A stretch of 64,000 nt of DNA from Daedaleopsis sinensis (GCA_033807695.1 CM066300.1:2170001-2234000); one strand, 5' to 3'. Counted from the first letter of the stretch, positions 33,463-45,754 are shown. Translations and numbers: made by a program. The notes: a model not told the origin generated them from the sequence alone.

Positions 33463-35236
33463 ATGGCCACGGGCTCTCGCCCAAATACGCGGGCGCGTAC
33501 TGGGTCCCAAGGTACAGTGCACAATGATTGGCAAATCCGCAGACGTAGTCAAGTTAACGTGTTGTACAACGAGCCCCGCAGGTACTCGACGAGCGAGTGA
33601 TGCACCAACGCCCAGATGGATTATTGGTATGCATCGATTTTCACCATGGAAACACTACCGCTGATGTCGAATTGGGTTGTGCAGATTGTGTTCTAATCAC
33701 CAGTACTCCCCGAACACGAAACAATCATGTCCCAAGACCCTCAAAACCAGCCCGTGGACACGAACAGTTGCCAGAAGGAACTAGCAGCATGCATCAGGAG
33801 ACGTTACCAAACGAGGAATCCGTAGAGCAGGGGTGTGATCCCGGTATGTTTCGCGCCGAATCCCAATGATTGTCTCGTCTAGGTCTTTATGACTGCCCCG
33901 TATAGTTGCTTCCACGCAGGGTGGGGAGCCAAAGAAGCTATCTCGACGTATCACTCGGTCCCATCGCCGTTCGCTCGCGGACGCAGACACAATCCCATCG
34001 ACTTCTAGAGTACCTTCCCGGACTAAAGCGCATACATCGTCACCCGGGCCAGCGCAAACACTACGGAAGCGGCCAAGACGCCGTGAGGGTTCCACCCGCA
34101 CCGACAGCGAGGAGTCTTCAGCACAACTATCCATTGCGCGTGTCTCCGCCCGTCCACATGAGCCCCGCGACAGCCCGTCGAAGGCTCGAGGCTCTTCCCG
34201 AACATCCGACGAGGCTAGCCCAGTGCTCCCGTCCGCATCTGTCTCCCAGATTTCAAAGATGAAGGGCAAGGGCAAAGGTAAAGCCTCGAATACCGCATAC
34301 GAAATATCGTTGTCGGCATCAGCGTCGGCATCGACTCAGCATGTATACGGGGACCCTAGCTCATCATCAAGCAAGGCGCGTAAGGACGTCGAGCGATGGC
34401 GGCTCTCTCCGCTAGCCCTGCCGCCCTCGTTCGACCTGGACGAGCCGGCGGAAGACGGAGAGGAGAACGGCCTGAGAAGCGCCGCTGAAGACGACTTCCA
34501 GATGCTCGATGGTCCGGAGTCCCTGCCCTGGGTCCCGTTCGACGCAACGTCGAAAGACTCCGAGTACGTCCCGCCGAGGGTCAACGCGCTCATGGAGGGT
34601 ATGTCGATACCCGCTTCCCTCAGCCCCTTCCGCACGGCGAGCTGACCCGACACCCCGTTCCCGTCCTTCGCGGTCCCAGACATGAAACGCGCCCTGGTCG
34701 CGAATATATCCGCGCTCCAGAAGGCCGAGCACGGGCTCTTAGAGGAGCGCGAGCGGCGGCGCGCGCTGGAGCACGAGGTCGCGCGACTCGCCGCGGCCAA
34801 CCACGCCCTCCGCGCGGAGCGGTCGGCCTGGGCGAGCGCCGCGGCGGAGACTCTCGCGGCCTCGCTCGAGAACGCGCTGGTGTCGGACATTGCGCGGAGG
34901 CTCGCCGCGGACTCGGCTTACCCCCGCGATTCTGCCGCCGCCGCCTGGCCCGCGCAAATCACGGACCAGCCCTCGTACCCATCGCAGGCATCCGGTTCAG
35001 GCCCCGCATCCAGGAGTGTTGCGCGTGGTGCGGCGGGAGAAGCAGACGTCGCCGTCGACGTCGAGATGGCGGACGGCGCGAATTCGGGAGCTCGCGTGCA
35101 CCATGACGTCGCACCCGGGACCGCCGCGACTGTGACGGACCCGGAGAGCCGCCCCAGCCCGCCCCAGGAACTATCGTCGGAAACCCACAGGAGGTCGCAG
35201 CCCAATGAGATGGACGCTATATCAACGCGGGCATGA
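33463..35236 (+). CDS. uncharacterised disordered protein with a C-terminal coiled coil
   Basis: Function not recognised. Five exons can be joined in frame: 33463-33511, 33582-33626, 33685-33843, 33906-34598 and 34680-35236, all with GT-AG borders, giving about 500 residues. The first two-thirds are Ser/Arg/Pro-rich and disordered, with a Lys/Gly stretch (MKGKGKGKA) and Ser-Ala repeats (SLSASASAST). The last exon starts MKRALVANISALQKAEHGLL and continues with heptads rich in Glu/Arg/Leu/Ala for about 65 residues, a coiled coil. An acidic disordered tail follows. Another frame directly after the stop encodes MMLTHAREREHEQLLATGI before a stop at 35291, so an alternative final intron could give a different C-terminus. 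Confidence 0.72.
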
Positions 35237-36533
35237 TGCTCACACACGCGCGCGAACGCGAACACGAACAGCTGCTGGCCACTGGGATCTGAGATCTGAC
35301 TCTTGGATCTGGGCCGCACACATCCCACTGCACGAACGTTCGCGCACGAACTTCGGGCGTGGGCGACATGACCTCGCCATCTGCCCGCAATGTCCCTCCG
35401 CTACATCCTGCCCTGTCTTGGGCCCTGCGCCAACTTCAAGCTTCAGTTCTCGAGGTCACCGGTCAAGCTCAAGCGCGAGACTGGGGCGGCCCACCGGCGC
35501 ATGGTGCGAATCCTCTGCCACTAGCAGCAGTAGTACTGCAGCCAATGCCGTGGCTCTTCCAGCTTCCTGGCCGTGGGTCCCCCGGTGGCCTTCGCAGCCC
35601 GGGCGGGTCTGCGTCTGCGGCTGGGAAGCACGCGAACGCGGATCCTCGTGACGGGCCTTCTAGCGCGGCAGCCTGAGTCTACGGAGACGTGCCAAACCTT
35701 CCCGCACCCGCGCGGTGACGACACCGGCTCCCCGTGCGCAGGAGCAAGTACTTTGGGTCCTTAGATGTGCCGCGTGGGCAGCGCGGAGGTCCGACAGGGT
35801 TACGGTTCGACGCTGCAGGCACGGACGCGAACAGCTGCTGGGCCACAGGACGCGGGGAACGCGGCGGGGCCCAGAGGAGCTGACGTACATTCTACGCCAT
35901 TGTATAGACGTGAGGCCTTGAGGGACGCAGCGCTGCCCCTGGGCTGGACGCACCACTACAATGTACGTCTGGCAGACGTCCGGAGCCACGAACGTGTGAT
36001 TGCTTCTACTCGAACAAACGAGACGTTCTAGTAATAGATACATTGTGTGTGTGTGCGTGCGTGTTAGGCTGCGTTATCGCTAGACTGTGCACTCGCCGTC
36101 CGGAGCTCGGAGGCGTGAGTGTGTGCGGGGTGTTAATCGACAAGATGTGATACGACGGTACGGATGATAGGCAAGATGTGTGGGGATTACAAGTGGGTGG
36201 GTAGCGACGCGGAGAGATAACCATACGGGATAGAAGAGACCAAGACGGGGGCCAGTGAGGCCTGCGGGAAGACATCCGCACTCGCGGGAAACAGAGTTCA
36301 AAAAGAACTACTCGGGTCCGGAGGGCTACACCAATAATATGCGGGTGGGTGACCAAGAGGGGGGACCATTAGGTATACAGTGTTCAAAGCGATGATGGAT
36401 ATAGCAACTTTTGAGTTATGGGAATATAATACGCAATGAGTGCCAAGTGCTGATGCGAGGATGCGATGGGGGATGCATAATTGACGGCGGCCAGAGGAGG
36501 ATTGAAACATACGGGGGTGGCAGACTGCGCGTC
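35237..36533. other. intergenic region, convergent 3' ends
   Basis: 1.3 kb between two convergent uncharacterised genes. It holds an imperfect repeat (CGAACAGCTGCTGG followed by CCAC, near 35262 and 35829) and a TG microsatellite (about 36044-36064). Frames on both strands have composition unlike a protein gene. No RNA gene is recognised. Confidence 0.45.
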
Positions 36534-37881
36534 CTAACTCCAGAGCTCGCCGGCATGGGACTCATCCAGAGTCGCCAGCGGCTCCGTCGTGAGAAGGGCC
36601 TCGTAGTCACTGATGCCTGCGGCTCCGTTCGCCATGGCAAGAGTCAGAGCTGCGATCGCCTTTTCGGAGCGGGAGGCAGTGGAGGGGAGATGCGGCGACG
36701 TGGGTAAAGGGCACTCTGCGCGCACCGTCGTAGACGAGCTCGACGGGTCGCAGGACTCTCCGATATGGAGGGAAAGAGGGAGCGAAACCAGCGAGGAGTT
36801 TGACGAGGCCGTGTAGGTGTGCGAGAGCGCGGGCGTGGAGAAAACGCCAGACGAGGACATGTCCGTGTCCATGTCCACTTCGTCATCGGAAGAATAGGCC
36901 GACGCGCTGGCGGAGTGGTCTATGGGAGACGAACACCGGTCGCTCCCACTAGGACCGCCGAATGTAAACGGCGATGTCTGCATCTCCGGATGGTCGACCT
37001 CCATCGCGCTCAAGGACAGCGCCCTTTTCTTCTGCGCGGGGCTGCGAGCGGTGGGTAGTGAACAGGTCTCTCCAACGATAAAGAGATCCTCGTCGTCCTC
37101 TGACTGCTCTGCAGCGGCCGCAACAGTCTGCGGGGTACCGTAGTAGGACGTGGGACGTCCAGACCTGCGGGCCTGATCGCGGTGCGAGTCGACTGCAGAC
37201 TGCGGTTCCCCAGCCGGTCGGTCGGTACGCGTGAACCTGAAGCGGGTGTGCTCCCAGTCGCGCATGCGGCGGACAAGGCCCTCACCGCTTTCGGCTACAG
37301 TACGGTGCAGCTCTCCGAAGGCGTTGGCGCGGAGGCGGCGTGCGTCTTCGGAAGAGATGCGATGACTGCCGCGTGGGGATACTTCCCTCAATAAACGGGA
37401 GCGCGCCCCGCTAGCACTGGGGTGGGGGTGGCGGCGCTGCTTCTTCTGTGGGAAGAACTGGAAGGCGGCTGATGTGCATGGGAGGGGTGATGTCGATGGG
37501 AAGGCAGATGTTGAGATTTGTTCGGTGGGGGAGATGGGATCGGATGAAGGGATGGCGTAGCCATAGCCGGACGCCTCGTCGGAGGACTCCTCAGTCTGGA
37601 GGAACGTCCGAGTGCTCTATGAGCATGTTGGTCGACTAGGGGATGAGGCCGGAACTCACGTTGGATTCTCTACGGGCGCGCTTCCCTCTCCTCCACTGGT
37701 CCACATCCCACTTTTCGGGCTGATCATGGGCGAGCTCCTTGTATGACGGACTCCGGGTAGAGCTGGGACGAGAGCGCTTGAGAGTGAGACGCCATTTGAC
37801 GTCTTCTCGTTGGCGGCGGGGGAGGGGGGAGGAAGCAGAGTGAGATCGGCGACGATGAGGCGACAAGTTGGACGAAGACAT
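36534..37881 (-). CDS. uncharacterised basic/Ser-rich protein
   Basis: Function not recognised. Two exons join in frame: the first ends with ARRESN at about 37662, and a 64-nt intron ending CTCCAG leads to TEESSDEASGYGYAIPSS. About 430 residues. The N-terminus is Arg/Ser-rich (MSSSNLSPHRRRSHSASS) with LKRSRPSSTRSPSYKELAHD and WDVDQWRRGKRARRES, a likely nuclear signal. A middle block, AAFQFFPQKKQRRHP then EDARRLRANAFGELHRTVAE and RMRDWEHTRFRF, is the most structured and probably conserved part. The rest is Ser-rich with SDDEVDMDTD. The end is DYEALLTTEPLATLDESHAG. The composition suggests a nuclear regulator, but nothing specific can be claimed. Confidence 0.72.
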
Positions 37882-39006
37882 TCAAGTCGAGTGGGGCGGG
37901 ATCTGAGAGCTCGCGGCTGGAGATAAATTGACTGGGGAAGCCGACGAGATAAATGTGTAAGAGATGGTGGGGGGAGACAGGAAGCGGGCGTGCAGAGCGA
38001 GAGCCGGCGGAGGCAGGTGGAGGAGATCCACTCTCTATACATACAATCCGTTCGGCATCTCCCGCGGTCGATGACCTACATTCCCAATCGGGACTCTCTG
38101 GACTTCTCTCTATCTGCGCTACCGCGACCGCTGGGCCCCATTCATTTCCTTGTCATCCACCCGGTCAGCCTAGGTCCTCCCCCGGCCAACAGCCGTCCTC
38201 TCGCCCAACAGACTAGGGTGTACTGTACGTACAGTCAATACACACGCGGATATGGCGAATCTCCGGCCGCATCGCCAGCTGAGCTACCAGGACGTCCATA
38301 CCAAGGGGAAGAATTCGAGACTGCTCCTCGGGCCGAGATTCTTTGTTCGTCCGTGGCCAGTGACGGTGTGCATCTAAAAGCTTGAGTTTCTCAACTTCGC
38401 GGCCGGTCCTTCCATCTTCTCCCCACACTAGAACGGGGGACAAGGCCCGCTGAGGTACCATCTCTCCTCCTCTCTCTATTGTCCTCCCATGACCTGCCAC
38501 CTGCGACATCTCCCTCGTACCAACGTCAACCCGAAACGGAGACGCGACATTGACTCCGCGCATGCACGACGCTAGCCTCCTGGGGCCACGCACAGACGTC
38601 AGCGCGCACTTTATAACCCCGGGCTCTGTTCCCATAGGAAGATAGAGGTGCGCCCGCCCAATCCGGGTAGGAGCCAAGCTAACAAACAACCAGCTAATGC
38701 CCCCTCCGCGGCCGCACGCAGCACATAATGTCTCCCCGCATCCGACTGCATTCAAGAACGCTGTCAGCGCGCGTCCGAATGATCCCCCCCATTCCAGCCT
38801 TTCGCCGACCCCGCACGGATCGACGTTGGTCCGAGCTTTAGCCCGCCGCGCATGCGCGCATCGTCCGCGAGAGGCTCGAGTCCCGTGGGGCGCGCCGGGC
38901 GATCGTCGGTTGAGCCCCGCCTCCGCACGCGTACTTATACCGTCCGAGGGCTGCGTGCGAGCCCCCGACCATCTTGCGTCTGCCACAATCCTAGCCTCGC
39001 GCCGCG
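37882..39006. promoter_or_regulatory. divergent promoter region upstream of GH131
   Basis: 1.1 kb. Near the GH131 start it contains TACTTATACC (38932-38941), a TATA-like box 75 nt before the ATG, and a C-rich stretch just upstream. A long minus-strand reading frame (38213-39022) crosses the region but has no protein-like features (see rejected items). Confidence 0.5.
38932..38941 (+). promoter_or_regulatory. TATA-like box of the GH131 gene
   Basis: TACTTATACC, the same decamer as upstream of the cupredoxin gene, at similar distance from the ATG (75 against 83 nt). Confidence 0.4.
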
Positions 39007-40519
39007 ATGAAGGGCTTCGCATCGATCCTCCTGTCCGTGTCCGCTGCTTCGGCCGCGGTCCTCTGGGACGGCAGGTTCAACAACTACTCGTAAGTCGTCC
39101 GGATTTGCCTAGTACAATTGTCCAGCAGCGCTCGGACAGGTGCACGGAGTCTGGGGGAGCTCCGCCCGCCTGTCCTCTTTGGGAAATGACATTTACATGA
39201 CGCGAGATAGGGAGGGGAGATCATCGTCCGCTTTGTCTGTGTAGCGCGGAGGACTTGAGCGGAACACTCACCCTGCTTATACTGTGCAGGACGGCTACCG
39301 ACTTTGACAAATGGAGCTGGAGCAACCAAGTCGGAACCTACCAGACGTACATCTACGTGAGTTCCCGGGCTGATTGAACCCTGGAATGAACGGGCCTGAC
39401 TATGGTTTACGGTACTAGGGGAATCTTCACGTAAGTGGAGTACAAGCACTTGGGGTACTCGGTTGACCTCCTGACTCGGGGCGCGTAGGGCGAGACGGCT
39501 TCGTCCTGGCTCACCTTGGGCAGTCAGTTCAAGAATCCTGCCAGTGAGGCGCTGCCCGCCACATCTTCGAGGGCACATGTACTGACGCAGGCCCCACGCA
39601 GCGAGTGCGGAGAAGCAGGGTGTCAAAGTCAAGATTAATGCCCAGTCCACCTGGAACGGCGGACCTATGCTCAGGACCGAACTCATCCCGCAGACGACGA
39701 ACTCACTCTCTGGGCACCTCTTCTTCCATGTCTCGCTCCAGCTTCCCACCGTCAACCCCCCAGGTCCGTGCTCCTGCCCCTGCCTGTGATGACGAAGTCG
39801 TATGACCTCACCCCGACGCTTGGGACGCTCGCAGATCCTGCTTACGAACATCAGGTATGATGCATCCATCAGCGGAGACTACGTACGGCGGCGTATAGCA
39901 GTGTGGGACGCTGAGACGTGCCGCGCGCCATAGATCGTCTTCTGGGAGAGCCACTTCGCGGACATAAAGTACGGACAGTTGAGCGGTAAGGGATCCAACC
40001 CCCATTCCTCCTGCCTCCCGCGGCTCACGCGACTGCAGGCCAGAATGGTGAGGGGGACACGCTGCAGGTCATCACCGGGGGCAAGAGCATCTGGTCCGTG
40101 CGGCCTGTGAAGGGCACCTGGGTGCGTTATTTATATCTCGATATGATTCTGAACGCACCGACGAGTCTAACCTTATCTTTCGAAAGTACAATTTCATCTT
40201 GGAGACGGGCTCGCCCGGCGGGCTGTGGGTCTCGACCGGGAGCAGCGCCCTGCAGAAGGTGTACACGGGCTCGCTGAACGGCAACGGCGGCACCGACTGG
40301 CACATCGGTGAGCGGGCTTCCTTCGCGTGTCGTCTGGGAGGGTGCCAGTGGCAGGAGCGGTTCAGCTCCGGCAGCGGTGTCGATGACAGTCGCTGACGAT
40401 TACTGCCGGCAGGTGCGCTGAGGCTGCCCATTAACGGAGCGGCCCAGCAGATCAACGAGACGGACATCTTCTACAGCGGGATCTACGTCGAGGACTCTGG
40501 GCCGACGACGCAGCCGTGA
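39007..40519 (+). CDS. secreted glycoside hydrolase family 131 beta-glucanase
   Basis: Extracellular glucanase; characterised GH131 enzymes cut beta-1,3-, beta-1,4- and beta-1,6-glucans. Signal peptide MKGFASILLSVSAASA, then the family start AVLWDGRFNNYSTATDFDKW and SWSNQVGTYQTYIYG. Further family blocks: GGPMLRTELIP (nt 39660-39690), HQIVFWESHFADIKYG, GTWYNFILETGSPGG and GTDWHIGALRLPI. It ends FYSGIYVEDSGPTTQP, about 255 residues, the usual single-domain size, with no CBM. About nine introns, several near 50-60 nt. It lies 750 bp upstream of, and in the same direction as, the GH3 beta-glucosidase. Confidence 0.93.
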
Positions 40520-41271
40520 GAGCGGTGAGTGTAAGATGTTGACTGCGTAGGATGGTGCAACGCCGCGGAAGCACGGAGAAGGAGTGCGAGGGTGGCGTGC
40601 CGCGCTGCGTAGTTTGTGCTCCTGGCTATGACGATACATCTTAGTCAAGGATTCTCATCGTCGTGTGGGGGCGTTGCGTTCGTTGAATCGATATTCCGTT
40701 GCCTCGACGTAACGAAGCTCGAGCGCTATGCGTCCCTCTGATGGATGTGTTGTTCTCGGTTGTGGATTCTATGGTCGTGTCCCATGTTTTAGTCGAATTG
40801 TGACCGGGCCGCCAAGTTGTAAAGCTCACCGGGCAACATGTGCTCCCCCAGGTTCTATCGTTCATATCCGCTAGTAGACCGGGGACTAGACGGCCGGAAG
40901 GGGATGGTCCGCAGCGGAGGCCCATGACGTCCATGCCGTTCTCTCGAATGTTTCTGGTCTGAGGGGATACAGATCAGACCGTCGACCGTCCCGCGAGGGA
41001 TGCCATGGCGAACGCTCCGAGCCTTCCCAACGCAAGCGAGCTCGAAAATGGGAACAGCGCGCCAAGCGTGCATCACTCGCCCTCACTCGCCCCGCCAGAT
41101 CCAATACACTGGCGTTATGGGGCAGTTTCCGTCCCAGCTCCCGCCGCGGGAGGGTGATCTGGGCGACCTGACACCTGCTGATCCTTCCCGACGTGCGCCT
41201 CCAGCTCCCCGGCCTACATAAACAGGACGCCCAGCGTGCCCGCGCCCGCTGCATGTGCTTGTGACGTCCCC
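40520..41271. promoter_or_regulatory. spacer and promoter of the GH3 gene
   Basis: About 750 bp with no supported gene. ACATAAACA at about 41216-41224 is a TATA-like element roughly 55 nt before the GH3 ATG. Confidence 0.45.
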
Positions 41272-44200
41272 ATGGCTCTCTTCGCCCTCACCCCCGCCGT
41301 CGTCGCGCTCGCCTATGCGCTCGCCCTCGGGTCTGCAGTCGCTCAGGACGCCGCCCAGGCTGGCGTGTGCAACACTGGAAGCGGGTGCGTAAACTTCACG
41401 TCTGATGCCTTCGAGCCGCGCGCCTTGCGCCGAGATATCCGGGGGGAGGCGGCTCGTGCGCACTGCTTGCTCCCGACGATTGACGCGTAGGCCCATCGGC
41501 GTTAGGTCGAACACCACAAGCTGCTCTACGGGATACAACTGCGTTGCCCTGAATGAGAGTAAGCACCGCTCAGCACGACGTCCTTGTGTGTCACGGTGAA
41601 AACGCACGCTGACTCGGGACGGCTTCGCAGCCTCCGTCTGCGTCCTCGACGGCACGCCAACCAATGGTTCCCCCTCCGAGCCCGCCAGCACCAGCGTCGT
41701 CCATAGTAGCGTCGCGAACGTCTCGCCCTTGTGGCAGGCCGCACACGCCAAGGTCAGTGAGCGCATCCGGGCAACGCGCCCCGCTCCGGGCAGCAATCTC
41801 ATGCAGCAGAGTTCAGGCGAAGCCCGTTGTGGCCAACATGACAAACGCCGACAAGACCACTCTCATGACCGGTGCGCCTGCGTTCCTGGTCGTGTGACCC
41901 CAGAAGCAGAACCACTCGTTAACGCTAGCCGCGCGAAGGTCTCGGGCTCATCGGAGGTGCGCACGGCTCGCTCGCTCGCGTACCTCAGCAATGGGAACGT
42001 CCTGATTGACTGCATACAGGGCCTTGCATCGGCTCGACGGCTGCCGTGAAGTCTGTCCCGGGTTTCCCATCTTCAGGCTTCTGCTTGCAGGGTTCGTGTT
42101 TCCGCTTCAATTCACGAGCTTGGCCCGCACTAACACATGCATGTCCTACAGACAGCCCCGTCGGTGTGCGCTACACAGATGGCGTCTCCGTGTTTCCTTC
42201 GTGAGTGCGGACATTCAGCATTCACGGGTGTTTCGTTGACCCCACTCCATTAGTGAACTCAATGCGGCCGCCACGTGAGTATCGACACAGTCACACACGA
42301 GTGCTTAACCATCGTACTGATGCCGAGCAGATGGAATCGCACCCTCATGCGCGCCCGAGGCGAGGCTATGGGTGCCGAATTCCGAGGCAAGGGCATCCAT
42401 GTTGCGCTCACTCCCATGATGTCAGTCCTTGCGAGCTTTGAGTCTACTTAGACCTGAACTATTTCATCTAGGAACCTGATGCGTGCGCCTGCGTCCGGAA
42501 GGAACTGGGAGGGGTTAGTTGCTTTCAAGAGGAGCCGATCTGGGCCCATGAATTCGCTGACTATTCGAACGTTTATGTAGCGCCGGAGGCGACCCATACC
42601 TCACCGGAGAGGTTGCGTACGAACTCATCGTCGGCGTGCAGTCCCAGGGTGTCCAGGCTTGCGCGAAGCACTTCATCAACAAGTAAGCAAGCCGTCCGGA
42701 TTGATGCAGTCTGGGAAGAGTGCTGATCGACCCCACTTCTGTACAGTGAGCAAGAGCATTTCCGAGAGAGCAGTTCTTCTAACGTTGATGATAGGTGTGT
42801 ACAAGCCTTGCACGCCGTTTGTATGCTACTTAATCGTAATCCCTAGGACGGTATGGTCGATATTGCACGCGACTGTGAATGATGCTCACCTTTTTCTAGC
42901 AACACGAGTTGTACCTGCATCCTGTGAGTGCGTCCTTATCTGCTGAGGTGATGCGAAGTTGACCCATCTGCTGTCGCAGTTCCTTCGTAGCGTGCAAGCG
43001 AACGTTGCGTCCGTCATGTGCAGCTACAGTAAGTGCTCGGCATCGTCATATCTGGCAGGCAAATGACTAATAATTTTACTGCAGACCTCAGTATGTCCGC
43101 TTCAGTATCTACAAGCCAGACCCGTTGCTCACGTCCAGCAAGTCAACGGCACCTACGCTTGCGAGAACGACAAGGCCATCAACGGGCTCCTGAAAGGCGA
43201 GCTCGGCTTCCAAGGATGTGAGTGGCAAGATCTCTGGACCTTGGCCGGAGACTGACCGAACTTTCCTAGACGTGATGTCTGGTAGGAGTGCTTCGTGCAT
43301 TGTACGCGTATGCTTTCTGACGCGTGAATGAAGACTGGTATGCGACCCACTCCACCGCTCCGGCAGCGAACGGCGGCTTGGACGTCAGTGTGCACCCTCT
43401 TACTACACTAGCTCTGTCCTTATTGTTCGACACAGATGACGATGCCTGGCGACAAGTTTTTCGCTTCGTTCAGCAGGTGCGCCAAGGAATGCAGGGTCGA
43501 AGATCCTTATGCTTATCTACTGTCCACAGCTACTTCGGAAGCACCCTTGTGGACGCGGTCAAGCAGGGGACAGTCACACAAGACCGTCTCGATGTATGCG
43601 CCTTATTTTTACACATATTGTCGCACAAATGCTGAACACTGCTATAGGACATGGCTACCCGTATCTTGGCTGCCTGGTATGCACCCACGTGTCATATGTC
43701 ATAGTAAAATGTGTTTGAGACGTCCGCGTCATTTTGCAGGTATATGCTCGGACAGGACGAAAACTACCCCGAGCTCAACTTCAACTCGTGGCTGTCCATC
43801 CTCGGTAAGCATGCCAACGTTCAAGGTGACCACGGGAGGTAGGCACTGCTGTTCCATCGCGCGAGGGCAGTCTGTGGCTCACCCAGATTGGCCTCCAGCT
43901 TGATCCGCAAAATCGGAGGCGCATCTGCTGTGCTGCTCAAGAATGAGAAAAGTGCTCTGCCGCTCAAGGCCCCGAAGACCATGGCCATCGTGGGCACCGG
44001 CGCACGCTCTGCCCTTTTTAGCCCGAACGAGTGAGTTCTACCTATCATTGACAAATCTGCCGCAAAGCTCAAACTCCTGCAGGTGTCTGGACCGCAGCTG
44101 CAACGACGGCGTACTGGCCGTTGGTTGGGGAAGCGGGTGAGTAACCACCGTACTCGTCAACCTCGCAGGATGGTCTGACATATGCATGACCGCGTACTAG

Positions 44201-45754
44201 AACGGCTTCTTTCCCATATCTCATTGCAGTAAGTAATCTTGTTCTTCGATGTATCTCCTCCTATCGTTTGCTTATTTATGTTTGATATAGCCTCAAGATG
44301 CCATCACCACTCGTGCGAAAGCAGAGGGAACGACTGTGGACTCTTGGACGTTCAGCGACGATGCCGGCATCTCGGCAGGCAAGGCAAAGGGCAAGGACGT
44401 CGCGCTCGTCTTCATCACTGCTGACAGCGGGTGCGTGCATATACCCATGGGAGGCTCATTCTTACTCATTGTCCACCCTTTCGCGTCACGACAGAGAGGC
44501 GCAATACACTGTAGAGGGCAACCAGGGCGACCGCAACGATCTGTTTGCATGGCACAATGGGGTACGTCTCACGATCTGTGGGTGCGAATGCTGCTAATGC
44601 AGATGTGTGTAATATAGGACAACATGGTGGAGAAGGTTGCAGCCGTGAACAACAACACGATTGTCGTCGTCAACAGTGTCGGCCCTATCCTCATGGAGGC
44701 TTGGATCGAGCACCCCAACGGTATGTGTAACGAGGCAGTGGCTCCTCATTACGACTAACTGACTTCTTTCGTGCCATACAGTCACCGCGGTGGTACGCTC
44801 GCATGTGTCGTAGCTATATTGAGAATACACTAACAATCCACGCAGATCTGGGCCGGTGTCCCGGGACAAGAAGCTGGCAATGCGATCACGGATGTCCTCT
44901 ATGGCGACGTCAACCCAAGGTTCGCGTCCACTTCATCCGTCGGGGCGATCGAAGCGCAGAGTCTCTAACATCATCGAACCAACAGCGGAAGGCTGCCGTT
45001 CACGATCGCGAAGAACGAGGCCGACTACTCCGCGCGCGTCATCTACACGGGCTCTGGCACCGTACAGATCCCGTACTCGGAGGGCATCTTCATCGACTAC
45101 CGTCACTTCGACGCTGTGCGTTCTGGGACGCTCGTTCTCACTCGGGTTTCTCAGTACTGACGTCCGACTGTTCGCGATCTAGAACGGCATCGAGCCTCGC
45201 TTCCCCTTCGGCCACGGTCTCTCGTACACCACTTTCTCGTACTCCAATCTGGACATCGCCGGCTCGACGAAGGGCGGCGAGCGGCAAGCCCCTGGCCCTG
45301 GTTCCTCCCTCGACCCTTGGTAAGTGGCCAGCGTTCGTCCGACTCCAGGACACGAGTTGAATGTCCCACACAGGCTTCACGACCCCGTCGTCACCGTCAC
45401 CTTCACGCTCGTGAACACCGGAGACAGGGCAGGTACCGAGGTATGCCGAGCGTCCCCGGATCGGCACATCGACCACCTTTATTGACTCGCACTCCCTCTC
45501 CACACCCGCAGGTTGTACAGCTGTACACCTCCCCTCCTGCGTCCGCGAACTCAGCGCCGCTCAACCTGAAGGGCTTCGACGCGGTCTACGTTGGCCCGGG
45601 CGAGTCCAAGACGGTCTCGCTCCAGCTCTCGCGCTACGACTTCAGCGTGTGGGACGTCGTCTCCCAGAGCTGGCAGATCCCCGCCGGGGAGACCGGCATC
45701 TCTGTCGGCGCGAGCAGCAGGAACCTGAAGCTCAAGGGCGCGATCACGAACTGA
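41272..45754 (+). CDS. secreted GH3 beta-glucosidase
   Basis: Extracellular beta-glucosidase releasing glucose from cello- or laminari-oligosaccharides. Signal peptide ([20 protein letters not shown], then SAVAQ). A short Cys segment ([25 protein letters not shown]) resembles a degenerate CBM1. The (beta/alpha)8 domain follows: [89 protein letters not shown] and SVMCSYN. The catalytic Asp lies in GYVMSDWYATHS. The second sandwich domain has [16 protein letters not shown] and [14 protein letters not shown], then [15 protein letters not shown] and [16 protein letters not shown] fibronectin-III-like domain ends in [18 protein letters not shown] could join every exon in frame, so it appears functional despite about 25 introns, including a 12-nt exon (43270-43281). 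Confidence 0.93.

Noticed and set aside
35660..36043. Minus-strand open frame of 127 codons in the convergent spacer
   Set aside because: Composition looks random, no homologous motif is recognised, and splice context is lacking.
38213..39022. Minus-strand open frame of 269 codons
   Set aside because: It crosses the GH131 promoter and start codon, has Arg/Gly/Ser-heavy composition typical of GC-rich antisense frames, and shows no domain or splice-supported extension.
41272..45754. GH3 gene as a possible pseudogene because of many stops in each frame
   Set aside because: All interruptions fall in short GT-AG introns, and conserved blocks including the catalytic Asp join in frame.
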